Numbered from the stretch's first letter, positions 7,824-15,573 are shown. The stretch: 64,000 nucleotides of DNA from Streptomyces sp. STR69 (GCF_024519455.1 NZ_JALJRY010000019.1:124001-188000); one strand, 5' to 3'. Notes: generated by a model from the sequence alone, not told the origin. A program made the numbers and translations.

Positions 7824-8030
7824 GGGGTCACGGTAGGTCGGTGGGGGCTGGTGTCGCGGGGATTTTTTCGCCCCCGCCGCCCCTGCCCGTCCCGTCCCTG
7901 GAGGCTGCCGCCCGCAGACCCCCGCTTCGGCCCTGAAGGGGCCTCGTCCTCAAACGCCGGACGGGCTGATTGATGCCGGCCTGCGTTGGAAAGCCAGGGA
8001 ACAGGCTGAAAGACAAAGGCCAAGGCCCGC
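7824..8030. other. intergenic region with a dispersed Streptomyces repeat
   Basis: 207 bases between the Eis-like and asparaginase genes, both on the minus strand. It contains runs of C and G and the repeat described separately. I see no gene, and no convincing terminator or promoter apart from that repeat. Confidence 0.5.
7940..7969. repeat. dispersed intergenic repeat (CTCAAACGCCGGACGGGCTG type)
   Basis: The core CTCAAACGCCGGACGGGCTG is, from general knowledge of Streptomyces genomes, one of the commonest short intergenic motifs, usually just downstream of genes. It occurs once in this window, between two co-directional genes. Its function is unknown. Confidence 0.55.
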
Positions 8031-8993
8031 TTAGAAGGCCGCCCGGATCTCCCCGACCTCTCGTCCCCCGCCCAGCACCGCGACCTTCCCGAACTCCGGC
8101 ACCCGTACGCCCAGCAGGTCCAGCGCCCGCCCCAGCACAGGTCCCAGCGCCCGGCCCGCCCCGTCCTCGATCTTGAAGGCCACGGCCCGACCGTCCGGCA
8201 GGGCGACCGCCTGTACGGCCTCGGCGCCCATCTTCGACAGCAGGCCCGGTACCGCGCGCATCAGGAGGGTGTCGGGGCGGCGGGTGCCGGCTACGTACTC
8301 GGGGTGGGCGCGCATCGCGTCGGCGACGCGGCGTTCCGGGGAGTCGGGGGCGGCCAGGACGAAGGAGCGGTAGGCGCGGGCGAGGCCGGTGAGGCTGATC
8401 GCCAGGAGGGGGGCGCCGCAGCCGTCCGTGCCCACGGCGGCGACCGGCTCGCCCGCCGCTTCTTCCACAACCCTGTGGATAAGTTTTTGGAGCGGGTGGT
8501 CCGGGTCGAGATACGACTCCAGCGGCCAGCCCCTCAGCGCGCTCGCCGCCAGCATCGCGGTGTGCTTGCCGGAGCAGTTCATGGCGACCCGGTCGCGCAC
8601 GGCGCCCGACGCGAGGTACGTCTCCTGCTCGACCGGGTCCAGCGGAAGGTCCGGCGGGCACTGCAACTGCCCTGCTTCCAGGCCGTGTTCGGCGAGCAGT
8701 TGGCGTACGAGATCTCTGTGGAAGAGTTCGCCGGAGTGGCTCGCGGCGGCGATGGCGAGGCGTTCGCCGGTGAGGTCGAGGCCCGCGTGGAGGACGCCTG
8801 CCGCCTGCATCGGCTTGTTGGAGGAGCGCGGGAAGATCGGAGTGTGCGGGTCGCCCAGGGCGAGTTCCACGGAACCGTCCGCCGCCAGCACCACCAGGCT
8901 GCCCCGGTGCCGGCTCTCGACGAAGCCGGAGCGGACCACCTCGGCGAGCACCGGAGGTGCCACAGCAGAACCTTCAGCCGTCACTTCGGGCAC
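8031..8993 (-). CDS. asparaginase (L-asparaginase II / AnsA-like amidohydrolase)
   Basis: 320 aa of the asparaginase II family distinct from the bacterial type I/II AnsB fold. Typical segments are the N-terminal VVRSGFVESRHRGSLVVL, PIFPRSSNKPMQA, AAASHSGE, NCSGKHTAML and VGTDGCGAP near residue 196, all hallmarks of this family; NCSGKH and GTDGCG carry the likely catalytic residues. It should hydrolyse L-asparagine to aspartate and ammonia in the cytoplasm; no signal peptide is seen. It lies four bases downstream of rsiG on the same strand and is probably co-transcribed with it. Confidence 0.9.
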   Translation of the reverse strand: MPEVTAEGSAVAPPVLAEVVRSGFVESRHRGSLVVLAADGSVELALGDPHTPIFPRSSNKPMQAAGVLHAGLDLTGERLAIAAASHSGELFHRDLVRQLLAEHGLEAGQLQCPPDLPLDPVEQETYLASGAVRDRVAMNCSGKHTAMLAASALRGWPLESYLDPDHPLQKLIHRVVEEAAGEPVAAVGTDGCGAPLLAISLTGLARAYRSFVLAAPDSPERRVADAMRAHPEYVAGTRRPDTLLMRAVPGLLSKMGAEAVQAVALPDGRAVAFKIEDGAGRALGPVLGRALDLLGVRVPEFGKVAVLGGGREVGEIRAAF

Positions 8994-8996
8994 CCC

Positions 8997-9599
8997 TCAC
9001 ACAAGCAGGTCGTCCACCTGCGCCTCGCCCTCACGGTACCTGCGGGCGATCTCCGCGCTGCAGCCGTCGGCCGTGTGTTGGAGGACCTGACGGCGCCGGG
9101 ACACCTGCTGTTCGTACCGTACGAGCCGGCCCATCGCGGTGGTCAGTTCCAGGTCGGTGCGCGCCTCCAGGTCGGAGAGTTCGACCTCGGCGAGCATCTC
9201 GGCGGCCAGCAGCCGGTACTCCTCGCTGTGCGGGGTGCCGAGCGTGACGTGCCGGGCCGAGGAACGGTGCCGGGCGGGTGCGTCGGTGAGGATCTCCGAG
9301 AGACGGTCCACCACCGAGGCCGCGCCTGCCGGGGAGCGCCGGGCCAGTTCGGCCCGCAGGATGTCGATACGGCCCTGGAGGAGCCGTCGTACGTAACTCA
9401 GGTCGGCCTCGTCGCGCTGGGCGTCGCGGCGCAGCGCGCGCAGTTCCGTGAGGCGCAGTGCGGTCAGGTCGGGTGCGGCCGGTTCGGCGGGCAGCAGCGG
9501 GCTGTCGACGCGCTGCACGGGCGGGCGGCGCGTGGCCGTTCCTCCCGCGCGGATCAGCGAGACAGTCCCGGGGGGCCGCCCGGTACTCGGTGTGCTCAT
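8997..9599 (-). CDS. rsiG: RsiG, c-di-GMP-dependent anti-sigma factor for WhiG
   Basis: 200 aa. The diagnostic c-di-GMP motif E-x3-S-x2-R-x3-Q-x3-D is present twice: EADLSYVRRLLQGRID near residue 63 and EQQVSRRRQVLQHTAD near residue 162, one in each helix of the antiparallel coiled coil. In Streptomyces, RsiG binds a c-di-GMP dimer and then sequesters the sporulation sigma factor WhiG. The low-complexity N-terminus (about 45 residues) is usual. Its start faces dtd across a 160-bp divergent region, and asparaginase follows closely. Identification rests on the double motif, which is fully conserved. Confidence 0.92.
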   Translation of the reverse strand: MSTPSTGRPPGTVSLIRAGGTATRRPPVQRVDSPLLPAEPAAPDLTALRLTELRALRRDAQRDEADLSYVRRLLQGRIDILRAELARRSPAGAASVVDRLSEILTDAPARHRSSARHVTLGTPHSEEYRLLAAEMLAEVELSDLEARTDLELTTAMGRLVRYEQQVSRRRQVLQHTADGCSAEIARRYREGEAQVDDLLV

Positions 9600-9759
9600 G
9601 TGCCTCTACCCGTCCCCTCGACCGGCGTGTGGACAGCATCGTGCCACCCCAACTGGCCGCTATGTGACCGAGTGCCCCCGAACGGCCCCAGATGGGGGGT
9701 TAAGGAACAAAAATAGGCCCGCCCGGAGTCGTTCTCGTCCGCACGGCATCATGGGACCC
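9600..9759. other. divergent promoter region, rsiG / dtd
   Basis: 160 bases between two outward-facing genes. The part near dtd is AT-richer than its surroundings (GGTTAAGGAACAAAAATAGG) and could hold the dtd promoter. No operator stands out. Confidence 0.4.
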
Positions 9760-10185
9760 ATGCGAGCAGTGGTACAGCGGGTGGACGGCGCGAGCGTCGT
9801 GGTCGAGGGCGAGACGGTCGGGGCGATCGAGGGCGAGGGCCTGTGCGTCCTGGTCGGCGTCACCCACGAGGACACCAAGGAGAAGGCGGCCCAACTGGCC
9901 CGCAAACTCTGGTCGATCCGCATGCTGCACGACGAGAAGTCGTGCAGCGACATTGATGCGCCTCTGCTCGTCATCAGTCAGTTCACGCTGTACGGCGACG
10001 CCCGCAAGGGGCGTCGGCCCACCTGGAACGCCGCCGCCCCGGGCGACATCGCCGAACCGCTCGTCGACGAGGTCGTGGCCCAACTCCGCGCCCTGGGCGC
10101 CACGGTGGCGACGGGCCGCTTCGGCGCGCAGATGCGCGTCGCGCTGACGAACGACGGCCCGTTCACGGTGGTCGTGGACCTCTAA
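9760..10185 (+). CDS. dtd: D-aminoacyl-tRNA deacylase
   Basis: 141 aa, the normal length. MRAVVQRVDGASV at the N-terminus, the active-site segment SQFTLYGD (catalytic Thr region) and the cross-subunit NDGPFTVVVD near the C-terminus (with Pro in the Gly-cisPro-type NxGPxT motif) identify Dtd. It hydrolyses D-amino acids and glycine mischarged on tRNA, working as a homodimer in the cytoplasm. The ATG at 9760 matches the family N-terminus exactly. It is convergent with the ygfZ-like gene, 13 bases away. Confidence 0.95.
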   Translation: MRAVVQRVDGASVVVEGETVGAIEGEGLCVLVGVTHEDTKEKAAQLARKLWSIRMLHDEKSCSDIDAPLLVISQFTLYGDARKGRRPTWNAAAPGDIAEPLVDEVVAQLRALGATVATGRFGAQMRVALTNDGPFTVVVDL

Positions 10186-10198
10186 GGGTTCCAGGGCT

Positions 10199-11164
10199 CT
10201 AGGGTTCTACGACGACTTCCTGGGCCGCGGCCGTCGTGTCGGCCAGCAGGGGCGCGTCCAGGGGCACGTTCCGCTTCACCAGGGCCAGCGCGATCGGCCC
10301 GAGTTCGTGATGGCGTACGGAGGTGGTGATGAAGCCGATCTTCCGCCCTTCCTCCCCCTCCTCCGCGAGCCTCAACTCGGTGCCGTGGCCCGGGAGATGG
10401 ACCTCGCTGCCGTCGAGGTGGAGGAAGACGAGGCGGCGCGGCGGCTTGCCGAGGTTCTGCACGCGGGCGACGGTCTCCTGCCCCCGGTAGCAGCCCTTCT
10501 GCAGATGAACTGCCGTGCCGATCCAGCCCAGTTCGTGCGGGATGGTGCGGTGGTCGGTCTCGAAGCCGAGGCGGGGGCGGTGGTGTTCGACGCGCAACGC
10601 CTCGTAGGCCAGCAGCCCGGCCGCCGGGCCCGCCTTCTCGGCGTACGACTCCAGGTCGGCGCGCGGGAGGAAGAGATCACGGCCGTACGCCGTCTCGCGT
10701 ACGACGACGCCGACGGGGACCGGGGCGATGGACCCGGCGGGGAGGTGGACAACAGCGAAGTCGCTTGTCCTGTCGGCGACTTCGACCCGGTAGAAGAACT
10801 TCATCGACTCCAGGTAGGCGATCAGCGCGTCCTGGGGGCCGGGTTCGGTGTGCATCCAGACCGTGACGCCGTCGTCGACGAGGTACAGGGCGTGCTCGAT
10901 GTGGCCGTGCGCGGAGAGGATCAGCGCCTCGGTGGCGACGCCCACGGGGAGGTCGGTGACGTGCTGGGTGAGCAGGAGGTGCAGCCAGCTCAGCCGGTCG
11001 TCGCCGGTGACGGCGACCACACCGCGGTGCGAGAGGTCCACGAAACCGGTGCCGTCGGCGAGGGCGCGCTGCTCGCGGAACAGATCGCCGTAGTGGGCGG
11101 CGACGCCTTCGTCCACTCCTTCGGCGGAGACGGCGCCGGGCAGGGACAGCAGGGGGCTCTTCAT
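10199..11164 (-). CDS. ygfZ: YgfZ/GcvT-family folate-binding protein
   Basis: 321 aa, GcvT fold. The YgfZ signature K-G-C-Y-x-G-Q-E is present as LQKGCYRGQETVARVQN near residue 228; its Cys is essential in E. coli YgfZ. The family uses tetrahydrofolate to support repair or assembly of certain Fe-S enzymes. The segment GFVDLSHRGVVAVTGDDRL near residue 40 is the usual N-terminal GcvT-like part. It ends close to dtd and starts 10 bases after the nur stop on the same strand, so a nur-ygfZ operon is likely. Confidence 0.92.
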   Translation of the reverse strand: MKSPLLSLPGAVSAEGVDEGVAAHYGDLFREQRALADGTGFVDLSHRGVVAVTGDDRLSWLHLLLTQHVTDLPVGVATEALILSAHGHIEHALYLVDDGVTVWMHTEPGPQDALIAYLESMKFFYRVEVADRTSDFAVVHLPAGSIAPVPVGVVVRETAYGRDLFLPRADLESYAEKAGPAAGLLAYEALRVEHHRPRLGFETDHRTIPHELGWIGTAVHLQKGCYRGQETVARVQNLGKPPRRLVFLHLDGSEVHLPGHGTELRLAEEGEEGRKIGFITTSVRHHELGPIALALVKRNVPLDAPLLADTTAAAQEVVVEP

Positions 11165-11174
11165 ACCGGTAAGC

Positions 11175-11672
11175 CTACGACTCGGTAATTGAAGACTCAG
11201 CCGAAGTCTTGCCGGTCGCTTTCTTGGCCGCGCAGTCCTTGCACCGTCCGAAGATCGCGAAGTGCTTCATGTCCGTCTCGAAGCCGAAGGTGTCGCGCAG
11301 CTTGGCCCGGAACTCGGCGGCGACCTCGACATCGGCCTCGATGACGTTCGTGCAGTCGCGGCAGACGAGGTGTATGTGGTGGTGCCGGTCGGCGAGGTGG
11401 TACGTCGGCGCCCCGTGCCCGAGGTGGGCATGGCTGACCAGCTGGAGCTCCTCCAGGAGCTCCAGGGTCCGGTACACCGTGGAGATGTTGACCCCCGACG
11501 CGGTCTTCCGCACCTCGATGAGGATGTCGTCGGGAGTCGCGTGCTCCAGGGTGTCCACGGCTTCGAGCACGAGCTGCCGCTGCGGGGTCAGCCGGTAACC
11601 GCGCTGCCGCAGATCACTCTTCCAGTCAGTGCCCTGGTCAGTGCCTTGGTCCGTGCCTTGGGTGCTCACCAC
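11175..11672 (-). CDS. nur: Nur, nickel-responsive Fur-family repressor
   Basis: 165 aa. Winged helix RQRGYRLTPQRQLVLEAVDT and STVYRTLELLEELQLVSHAH, then the dimer/metal part HLADRHHHIHLVCRDC. The rest matches my recollection of S. coelicolor Nur nearly residue for residue, including TDMKHFAIFGRC. Histidines of HHHIH and those near HAHLGHG form the nickel and M sites, and CRDC/CKDC the CxxC pairs. Nickel-loaded Nur represses the iron superoxide dismutase and nickel uptake genes. The N-terminus is extended by about three QGTD repeats, encoded by a 12-base tandem repeat, relative to the protein I recall. Confidence 0.9.
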   Translation of the reverse strand: MVSTQGTDQGTDQGTDWKSDLRQRGYRLTPQRQLVLEAVDTLEHATPDDILIEVRKTASGVNISTVYRTLELLEELQLVSHAHLGHGAPTYHLADRHHHIHLVCRDCTNVIEADVEVAAEFRAKLRDTFGFETDMKHFAIFGRCKDCAAKKATGKTSAESSITES

Positions 11673-11702
11673 ACGTCCAGTCTAGGGGCGGGGCGGACGG
11701 AG

Positions 11703-12380
11703 TCACGGCTTGCGAGACAGAACGCCGTTCATCAGAGCGTCGGCGAGCGCGCTGCGGTAGTCGCGGGTCGCTCGGGCCGACTCGTCGTGTGCCCGGATCT
11801 TGTCGTCGAGAGCGGCGAGTGTCGCGCCGATCGCCTCCTGTTCGTCCTGCGGCGGCAGGAGCACGGGTAGCTCGCCCAGGGTGCGGATACTCAGTGACGG
11901 GATGACCGCACCGGCCGTGCGTGTCCTGATCCAGTCCTGTGCGATCGCCGCGCTCAGATAGGCGGTGAGATAGGCCGCTCCGACGGGGCCTGCCTCGGGC
12001 AGTCTGAGCCGCACCAGGTTGGGGTGGAACAGCCAGCCCGCGTGCTCCCCGGTGACCAGTGCGCAGCGGCCCACGCTGCCGGTCCGGGTGACGAGGACAT
12101 CTCCTTGGGCCAACTCGTACTTCGCGAGCGTCCGGGCCCGTTCCCCGGAGATCGCGGGTACGGCTGCGGCTTCCTGGGGGACGATCCGACGGCTGCGGAG
12201 GTCTCGCGGCAGTACGACCGGCGTTCCGCCGTCCGCCCAGGTACGGCCCTTGTCCTCGGGCCGGCCGCCGCCCGGACCCGCTTGGATGGATGTGCACAGT
12301 TCCCGCAGGGGGCTACGGGACCAGCCCTCCGGTGGCATCAGCCCTTCGGTCACCGTCACAGTCCGTACCTCCTGAGCCAC
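11703..12380 (-). CDS. type I restriction-modification S-like specificity protein (half-length)
   Basis: 225 aa, about half of a classical HsdS. One target-recognition domain (GWSRSPLRELCTSIQAGPGG to RTRTAGAVIPSLSIRTLGEL) is followed by one conserved helical spacer (LPPQDEQEAIGATLAALDDK onward). Half-size S proteins can act as dimers and then usually read a palindromic site; that is family knowledge, not proved here. It starts 25 bases inside the methylase 3' end, so the two are translationally coupled. No second S or R gene is adjacent; nur follows downstream. Confidence 0.85.
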   Translation of the reverse strand: MAQEVRTVTVTEGLMPPEGWSRSPLRELCTSIQAGPGGGRPEDKGRTWADGGTPVVLPRDLRSRRIVPQEAAAVPAISGERARTLAKYELAQGDVLVTRTGSVGRCALVTGEHAGWLFHPNLVRLRLPEAGPVGAAYLTAYLSAAIAQDWIRTRTAGAVIPSLSIRTLGELPVLLPPQDEQEAIGATLAALDDKIRAHDESARATRDYRSALADALMNGVLSRKP

Positions 12381-13981
12381 CGTGCCACCTCCGCGTCGGC
12401 CGCTCCCACACGCTCCTGCTGCGCCTCCATCTCCCTGGCCAGCCTCGCCAGTTGTTCCAGGGCCTCGGCACTACCGGCCGCCGTGACATCCGGGGCCCGA
12501 CCGGAGACGTGGACATGGCGCGCCGGGTCCAGATTGTGGTCCCGCTGAGCCGTGTCCCGCAGTGACACGGCCCGGCTCAGGCCGGGGGTGCCCGCGAAGA
12601 CCCGCCCTGTCTCCCCGGCTTGGTACCAGGACACGTATTCCCCGACCAGCCGGGTGATGTCGTCGTCGGACAGGGCCTTTTGGGTCCTGGTGACGTGCTG
12701 TCCGAGGTGCGCACCGGCCACGAACAGCACCTCGGGGTTTGCCACCACGTAGGGGCCGGGGGCGCGCAGGAACCAGATGTGGGTCTTGACACCGGTGAGC
12801 GCGAAAAGCCCCGCGGGAAGTTCGATCACGCACTCCACCACCCCGGCCTCGACAAGCCCCGCCCGAACGGTTTCGGCGGCGCCCGCGTTGAACGCCGCTC
12901 CGGCCGGCATCAACACCGCGGCCCGGCCGTCCGGAGCGAGTCGAGAGACGGCGTACTGAAGCCAGTCGAACTCGGTCCGGCGGGCAGCTCCATAAACCCA
13001 GTACGGCGGCGGGGGCACGTCGTCGCGGAGACGTCCGAAGGGCGGGTTGGTCAGGAGCACGTCGAAGCCATCGAAGGGATGGTCGGGGTCGAGCGCGGGA
13101 GTGACCGGTCCTTCTCCGAACCGTACGAAACGCTCATGGTGCACCCGTAGATTCATGCGCGCCACCTCTTGTTCCAGAGGCTCCGCCACCCGGCCGCTGA
13201 CGTGAACCGGCACATCGCCGCCGTGCTCGGCGACGGCGTCCAGGTAAGCGACGAGCAGTTCTCCGGTACGGGCATAGGGGTCGTGGACGCTCAGCGCTCG
13301 GGGCCGTACGGCGGCCAGTGCCCTGGTCATGACGCGGCTCACTGACGGCGGGGTGAAGAACACGCCGCCCTCACGGGCGTGAGCGTCGACCCACTGCACG
13401 AGCACACGGTCGAACGCCTCCCGGGCCTCCCGCTGAGAGCGCGCGGTGCTTCTGCCGAAGACGCGGGAGAGACCGTGCAGGAGACGGCCGGGCACGTTCT
13501 CTCCCGGCAGGTGATGTCTACGGGCCGCCTCGCCGAAGTCGTCCACGGTCCGGATCACGCGGTCGGGTTCCACGATGCGGAGCAGCACGAAGTACAGCAA
13601 CCATTCGAGGTAGCGGTCCAGCGGCATCGGCCCCCGCAGCCGGTCGGCCTCGGGTCCCGCCAGCTGCTCGATCGCCCGGAGCAGTCCACCGGCCGTCCCT
13701 CCGGACAGACCCGTGCGGAACCGGTCACCGTAGGTCGTGCCCACCGGTTCGCCCGGGCGCAGGGCGTTCGCGGGGACGGTCCGGCCGGACAACCAGGCCA
13801 GCACCTCGTCTGCGCGGAACTGCTCGACTACGGAGTCCGTGCCCGCGGGTACGGGGAAGTCCTCGTGCCGCCGCTCCCAGTTGGTGACGGCGGGACGCTT
13901 CACGCCTGTGAGGCGGGCGATGTCGGGCCGGGAGACGAGCACATCGGTGAACTCGACGTCGGTCACAGCGCCTTCCTCCAT
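12356..13981 (-). CDS. N-6 adenine DNA methyltransferase, type I M-like, with N-terminal HTH
   Basis: 541 aa. The N-terminus (VSRPDIARLTGVKRPAVTNW) looks like a helix-turn-helix of the MerR/excisionase kind, unusual for HsdM. The catalytic core has FFTPPSVSRVMTRALA, the SAM-binding motif I as DPYARTGELLVAYL (D-P-x-x-R-T-G instead of D-P-x-x-G-T-G), and motif IV as LLTNPPFG, diagnostic of adenine-N6 methylases. The C-terminus has a coiled-coil-like stretch for contact with S. Its ATG overlaps the Abi-like stop as TGATG. It could protect host DNA or mark it; no nuclease partner is visible. Confidence 0.88.
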   Translation of the reverse strand: MEEGAVTDVEFTDVLVSRPDIARLTGVKRPAVTNWERRHEDFPVPAGTDSVVEQFRADEVLAWLSGRTVPANALRPGEPVGTTYGDRFRTGLSGGTAGGLLRAIEQLAGPEADRLRGPMPLDRYLEWLLYFVLLRIVEPDRVIRTVDDFGEAARRHHLPGENVPGRLLHGLSRVFGRSTARSQREAREAFDRVLVQWVDAHAREGGVFFTPPSVSRVMTRALAAVRPRALSVHDPYARTGELLVAYLDAVAEHGGDVPVHVSGRVAEPLEQEVARMNLRVHHERFVRFGEGPVTPALDPDHPFDGFDVLLTNPPFGRLRDDVPPPPYWVYGAARRTEFDWLQYAVSRLAPDGRAAVLMPAGAAFNAGAAETVRAGLVEAGVVECVIELPAGLFALTGVKTHIWFLRAPGPYVVANPEVLFVAGAHLGQHVTRTQKALSDDDITRLVGEYVSWYQAGETGRVFAGTPGLSRAVSLRDTAQRDHNLDPARHVHVSGRAPDVTAAGSAEALEQLARLAREMEAQQERVGAADAEVARWLRRYGL

Positions 13982-14652
13982 CAGAACCTCGGCGGTCTGG
14001 TGCCGCCCAGTACGTCCGCCCGTCCCGCGAGCACGGCGGGGAACCGGTCCATGGCCAGTGCCTGCTTGGCCAGCTCAGGGCTGACGTAGCCGAGCACGCG
14101 GTAGATGGTGTCATGGTCGGCGGCGAGATGACGGTGGTGGACCGGCTCGTGGTGCGTGACCCGGTTGCGCAGCAAGACCAGCGAGGTCAGGTCCCGGTGA
14201 AGGTCGTCGCGGCGTCCTCGATAGTGCGGAAACGCCGAGTGCAGTACCGGCACCCAGAACGTCCGGTCGTAGCCCGAACTGTGACTGATCAACGAGACCC
14301 AGAAGCCGAAGGACAGCTTCGCCACCACGTCGTCCGGCGTCGTCGGGCGCGAGCGCGAGTGCCGCCCGAAGGAGCGTTCGGCATCGTCCACCAGCCTGCG
14401 TCCGCCCGCGTTCAAGGGCGCCACCACCCACCAGTCCGGCCTGCCGTGATGTCGGACGAGTGCGTTGTGCAGGGCGTTGCGAAGTGCCAGTTCCAGGCAG
14501 TGCAGGGGGCCGAGCAGAGTGGCCGACACTTCGGCGTTCCACCAGTACAGCCGCTCCGCGGCCTGGGCGTCACCGTGCGCGGCACGGATGTAGCGCTTCA
14601 GTCGCGGTAAGGACAGGTCTCGCACTATCCATTCGGGCAGGCGGTTGGTCAT
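13981..14652 (-). CDS. Abi-family (Abi_2-like, HEPN) protein
   Basis: 223 aa. The ATG at 14652 follows GGGGGGAACC, a good ribosome site; longer upstream frames lack one. The N-terminal part (RLYWWNAEVSATLLGPLHCL, ELALRNALHNALV) is the usual start of actinobacterial Abi-like proteins. Near the C-terminus RNRVTHHEP carries the R-x4-H signature of HEPN RNases. Abi_2 proteins are associated with abortive phage defence and RNA cleavage. It is the first gene of the operon with the methylase and S genes, overlapping the methylase start by one base. An effector role is inference. Confidence 0.8.
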   Translation of the reverse strand: MTNRLPEWIVRDLSLPRLKRYIRAAHGDAQAAERLYWWNAEVSATLLGPLHCLELALRNALHNALVRHHGRPDWWVVAPLNAGGRRLVDDAERSFGRHSRSRPTTPDDVVAKLSFGFWVSLISHSSGYDRTFWVPVLHSAFPHYRGRRDDLHRDLTSLVLLRNRVTHHEPVHHRHLAADHDTIYRVLGYVSPELAKQALAMDRFPAVLAGRADVLGGTRPPRF

Positions 14653-14749
14653 GGTTCCCCCCGCGCGTCCCCGGACGCGCCGTGCTATCGTCGAAAGTGA
14701 ATGTTCTGGGCTCGCCTCTGCACTGCAAGCCACCCAGAGCACAGCCTCC

Positions 14750-14786
14750 GGAGCCCCGGTCGCAGGCTTATTGCGACCGGGGCTCC
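14750..14786. terminator. 15-bp perfect-stem hairpin upstream of the abi operon
   Basis: GGAGCCCCGGTCGCA pairs perfectly with TGCGACCGGGGCTCC across a seven-base loop. No U-tract follows, as usual in Streptomyces. It may stop leftward transcription entering the abi operon, or belong to an RNA element of its own; the stability suggests more than chance. Confidence 0.55.
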
Positions 14787-14882
14787 GCGCTTGCACGAGG
14801 TCTGGATACTCGCTCCACGAAGACGACATCACTGTAGTGTCGGGCCACACCCATCCGCAACCGCACTGTCATGCTGTGGATT

Positions 14883-14921
14883 TTGTTAACCCTCAAGGGT
14901 GGTCCGAGGGAGGGTTAACAA
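14883..14921. repeat. 12-bp-arm inverted repeat (TTGTTAACCCTC)
   Basis: TTGTTAACCCTC and GAGGGTTAACAA are perfect inverted arms separated by 15 bases. Each arm contains the palindrome GTTAAC. AT-rich arms in a high-GC setting suit an operator or a recombination-type site better than a terminator. The function is not known. Confidence 0.5.
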
Positions 14922-14997
14922 GCAACGTCCCCCGGGCCTGAGCGGCGCACGAGGGACGTGGAGAACTTGCTGGATACGCGAGGCAGGCGACTGTCGG

Positions 14998-15573
14998 CTA
15001 CTTGAAGAAAGCGATCCCGTCGTCCGGCATGTCGTCCGGGAGGGCCTTGGCCCACCGCTCGACGTCCTCCGGGGTGACGACCTTCTTCAGGTGGGCGGAC
15101 ATGTAGGGGCGGAGTTCGACCTCGGGGGTCTGCTTCTCGCCGACCCACATGAGGTCGCTCTTGACGTAGCCGTAGAGGCGCTTGCCGCCGGTGTAGGGGC
15201 CGGAGGCGGCGGTGCGGGCGACGGCGTCCGTGACGAGGTCGATCTGGGGCTTCTGCTTGGCGAGGTCGCCGTACCAGATCTCGACCACGCCGTCGTCGCG
15301 GGTCATCGTGACCTCGACCTTGCGGTCCGCGTCGATGCGCCAGAAACCGGACTCGGTCTCCAGGGGGCGGACCTTGTTGCCGTCGTTGTCCAGGACCCAG
15401 GTGTGGGAGCGGTACTCCAGGAAGTCGCGGCCGTCGTGCGTGAAGGAGACCTCCTGGCCGAAGTTGCACTTCTCGGAGCCCGGGAAGTCGTGGACGCCCG
15501 CGCCGGCCCACTCGCCGAGCAGGAAGACGAGGGGGACCAGGTCCTTGTGGAGGTCGGAGGGGATCTCGATCAT
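14998..15573 (-). CDS. nitrobindin-like / FABP-family heme-binding beta-barrel protein (DUF1794)
   Basis: 191 aa. The N-terminal LVFLLGEWAGAGVHDFP contains the G-x-W-x-G-x-G motif of the nitrobindin family, followed by the antiparallel strands of a ten-stranded barrel (FLEYRSHTWVLD, ESGFWRIDAD, GVVEIWYGDL). Family members bind b-type heme through a C-terminal His and react with nitric oxide or peroxynitrite. HLKK near residue 164 could supply the ligand. A homologue (Rv0813c) stands near the cysA2-sseC2-glnR-mshD genes in M. tuberculosis, from memory, resembling the order here. It is downstream of a small membrane peptide gene. Confidence 0.85.
   Translation of the reverse strand: MIEIPSDLHKDLVPLVFLLGEWAGAGVHDFPGSEKCNFGQEVSFTHDGRDFLEYRSHTWVLDNDGNKVRPLETESGFWRIDADRKVEVTMTRDDGVVEIWYGDLAKQKPQIDLVTDAVARTAASGPYTGGKRLYGYVKSDLMWVGEKQTPEVELRPYMSAHLKKVVTPEDVERWAKALPDDMPDDGIAFFK

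Larger units (their letters stand above)
14653..14997. other. 345-bp intergenic region with two large inverted repeats
   Basis: No convincing gene. It holds the 37-base hairpin (14750-14786) and the 39-base inverted repeat (14883-14921) listed separately, and the promoter of the abi-methylase-S operon must lie near 14660-14750. A 7-bp pair (ACGTCCC at 14925 / GGGACGT near 14955) could terminate the nitrobindin-like gene. Confidence 0.5.

Noticed and set aside
11703..14652. Complete type I restriction-modification system
   Set aside because: No HsdR-like helicase or nuclease frame occurs on either side: nur follows on the left and noncoding DNA and a nitrobindin-like gene on the right.
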